DNA of 8,054 nt from Promethearchaeota archaeon. GTDB lineage: Archaea; Asgardarchaeota; Lokiarchaeia; Sigyniarchaeales; SOKP01. The stretch covers positions 1-8,054 of the forward strand of contig DXJM01000215.1 in assembly GCA_019057355.1 (NCBI GenBank). The letters are read 5' to 3'. A program made the position numbers and the translations under genes. Under the pieces are notes generated by a model. The model saw only the letters and a program-made list of their open reading frames with translations. It had not been told where the DNA came from and did no database searches. Positions 6,787 through 8,054 of the stretch are shown here, in pieces; position 1 is the first letter of the stretch; every line of letters begins with the position of its first letter.

Positions 6787-7197
6787 ATGGCTAAAGTATT
6801 GCAAGATCTCTGGATTCTTACGGACACGGGAGTCGTTTTATATCATAGAAGTTTTGATTCCTTATTAAGTGAACAATTATTTGGTGGTCTCATGTCTGCC
6901 TTAAATACATTCGCAGAAACCATTGTTGAAGGAGGATTATCGAGTTTTGAATTAAGTAATAAACGATTTAACCTGTTGAAAAGATATGGCTTATTTTTCG
7001 TTTCTAATTGCGATAAAAAGTTCAAGGAAAAAAAAATCATACCCGAATTAGAAAAAGTTGCAGAAAAATTTACAGAAAAATATCCTGAAGATTTTTTTAA
7101 ACACTGGGATAGTGATGTAAGCATTTTTCAAAAATTTGAAAGCCAAATAGAAGATCAGCTGGAAGATCCAATCAAGAAGTTCTGGAATGGATTTTAA
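6787..7197 (+). CDS. Longin-like domain protein of the Asgard type
   Basis: This small cytosolic protein (136 residues) has no signal peptide or membrane segment. Its predicted order fits a longin/roadblock-type alpha-beta fold. A beta hairpin comes first (LQDLWILTDTG 5-15, VVLYHRSF 16-23), then helix EQLFGGLMSALNTFAETIV (29-47). Strands follow at GLSSFELSNKRFNLLKRYG (50-68) and LFFVSN (69-74), then helices from about 81 to 107 and a charged tail. In eukaryotes longin domains act in vesicle traffic and as partners of small GTPases. Similar short proteins are, to my knowledge, abundant in Asgard archaea, where their role is mostly unproven. No GTPase gene is adjacent here. The gene stands alone with its own promoter region and a weak ribosome site (GGGA, 6777-6780). 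Family assignment comes from pattern recognition, and the cellular role is unknown. Confidence 0.8.
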   Translation: MAKVLQDLWILTDTGVVLYHRSFDSLLSEQLFGGLMSALNTFAETIVEGGLSSFELSNKRFNLLKRYGLFFVSNCDKKFKEKKIIPELEKVAEKFTEKYPEDFFKHWDSDVSIFQKFESQIEDQLEDPIKKFWNGF

Positions 7198-7203
7198 AAA
7201 GTG

Positions 7204-7223
7204 TTTTTTATCGGTTATTTTTT
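7204..7223 (+). terminator. T-tract terminator after the longin-like gene
   Basis: Two T6 runs (7204-7209, 7218-7223) lie 7-26 bases after the stop codon, with no stable hairpin. This is the usual look of an archaeal terminator. Just beyond, TAGAAATTTCTA (7232-7243) is a perfect palindrome overlapping a second inverted repeat (7238-7252). Either could help end transcription between these convergent genes. Confidence 0.5.
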
Positions 7224-7327
7224 CCTATCTTTAGAAATTTCTATACTAGAAAATCTCCTTTTTAAATTTCAACAATATCTAAAAGAAATAGTGGATTATC
7301 TTTAACGATTTACTTCCTGAAAAACCT

Positions 7328-7987
7328 TTAACTTTCAATTGCTTTTTTAGGAAAAAGTCTTTTCTTTAATTTTGCGGTTCCCGAATTTTCATCATACTCC
7401 AAAAGCCCGACACGAGCTAGCTCTTGGACGGATCTCAATACAAATGCTCCACCAACCCCTGTCGAATTTTTTAATTCCTCTCGATTCATTTCTTCTTTAT
7501 CTCCATGGAGAACATGCAGTATGCGATAATGTGCATGTCCTTGCCAAATTTCTTCAATTAAAACCCTGTAAATGGATAAAAGTGCTTGAATTTTGTCAAA
7601 ATTTAGCTCCATTTCTTCTTGTTCAGCAGCAGCTTGAGCAAATTTCTTTAATTCAACCTTTACTTTCTCATATTCATCTAATAATCTCATTTGTTCTTCT
7701 GTCATCGCACCTATTTTTTGATCTCTTTCCTTTTTATCCTGTTCAAGCTTTTTTGTTTCTTCTTCTAATTGCTTTTTTATCTCTTCCAAATTTGTTTTTG
7801 AAGCTTCTAACTCTGCTTCATGTTCTTCTAACTTGCTTTTTTCTTCTTCTGCTTGCTTTTTTTCTGTTTCTAGATTAAGAACTTCAGATCTTGCCGTGGT
7901 TAATACTTCTTTAACTCTCTTAAAAACTTCATCCGTGGTTTCAAGAGCCTTATCAATTATATCTATAGCATTTTTTTCTCCTGCCAT
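7328..7987 (-). CDS. Coiled-coil protein with C-terminal winged-helix domain, function unknown
   Basis: I do not recognise a named family for this 219-residue protein. Residues about 15-125 are a nearly continuous, highly charged Glu/Lys coiled coil (for example KLEEHEAELEASKTNLEEIK, 52-71), broken only near 92-100. A hydrophobic helix pair (FDKIQALLSIYRVLIEEIW, 130-148) joins it to a compact domain at about 150-212. There, HYRILHVLHGD, EMNREELKNSTGVG, AFVLRSVQELARVGLLEYDE and TAKLKKRLFP read as the helices and wing of a winged helix. Tentatively it is a dimeric DNA-binding or architectural protein, but winged helices also mediate protein contacts, and coiled-coil composition alone gives false similarities. 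No signal peptide or membrane segment is seen. ATG 7987 is the first start of the frame, and its ribosome site is weak. It converges on the longin-like gene and is not part of the chaperone unit. Confidence 0.85.
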   Translation of the reverse strand: MAGEKNAIDIIDKALETTDEVFKRVKEVLTTARSEVLNLETEKKQAEEEKSKLEEHEAELEASKTNLEEIKKQLEEETKKLEQDKKERDQKIGAMTEEQMRLLDEYEKVKVELKKFAQAAAEQEEMELNFDKIQALLSIYRVLIEEIWQGHAHYRILHVLHGDKEEMNREELKNSTGVGGAFVLRSVQELARVGLLEYDENSGTAKLKKRLFPKKAIES

Positions 7988-8054
7988 CCTAAATCACATT
8001 ATATAGTTATACTTATTGAATATGTAAGCTATTGATTTAAAATTATTCTTTAGA
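7988..8054 (-). promoter_or_regulatory. Probable promoter region of the coiled-coil winged-helix gene (cut by window edge)
   Basis: Read on the minus strand, the 67 bases before the start codon hold several AT-rich TATA candidates. One near 8035-8042 (TTTTAAAT on the minus strand) has spacing that would give a leader of roughly 25-30 bases. CTATATAA (8006-7999) is a better sequence match but is so close to the ATG that its transcript would begin about at or inside the gene. No strong Shine-Dalgarno is present. The choice cannot be settled here. Confidence 0.35.

Noticed and set aside
7372..7878. Plus-strand open frame of 168 codons, very Leu/Phe-rich, resembling a membrane protein
   Set aside because: It is the antisense shadow of the Glu/Lys coiled coil on the minus strand, whose codons read as Leu/Phe/Ser on the other strand. 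The minus frame has a coherent domain layout and the plus frame does not.
6455..8054. CRISPR array, insertion sequence or attachment sites
   Set aside because: No regularly spaced repeats, transposase or integrase frame, or terminal inverted repeats were found. The only repeat is the 12-base pair at 6739-6775.

Overview
The window looks like AT-rich chromosomal DNA from an Asgard archaeon, most likely of the Lokiarchaeia type. That placement is inference, with no search behind it. It rests mainly on the 136-residue protein at 6787-7197, which resembles the small longin-like proteins I associate with Asgard genomes. TATA-like promoters and bare T-tract terminators support it. Nothing in the window is clearly viral or plasmid-borne.

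Positions 1-6454 hold a complete bacterial-type Hsp70/Hsp100 protein-rescue locus on the + strand: grpE, dnaK, dnaJ, clpB. GrpE recharges DnaK with ATP, the J-protein delivers substrate and triggers hydrolysis, and ClpB pulls polypeptides out of aggregates together with DnaK. grpE and dnaK are 29 bases apart, and dnaJ and clpB are 14 bases apart. The dnaK-dnaJ junction is different. It has a strong T-tract terminator, then a TATA-like box, then a 78-base tRNA-like element at 2725-2802 (7-bp acceptor helix, canonical T arm, 9-bp helix where the anticodon arm should be, no D stem). This junction is the most unusual part of the window. It suggests that grpE-dnaK and dnaJ-clpB are separate transcription units, or that one transcript is cut between them. 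The J-protein has no zinc-finger insert and no cysteines (class B layout), and DnaK does not end in EEVD.

Positions 6455-6786 are a 332-base gene-free stretch with a terminator for clpB and an archaeal-looking promoter region (two TATA-like boxes, a 12-base direct repeat, a small palindrome) for the longin-like gene. That gene converges on a minus-strand gene at 7328-7987, which encodes a long coiled coil followed by a probable winged-helix domain of unknown function. Its upstream region reaches the right edge of the window.

The left edge (1-72) is almost pure A-tract. It contains one open, lysine-rich reading frame that could be the tail of an upstream gene, or nothing at all.
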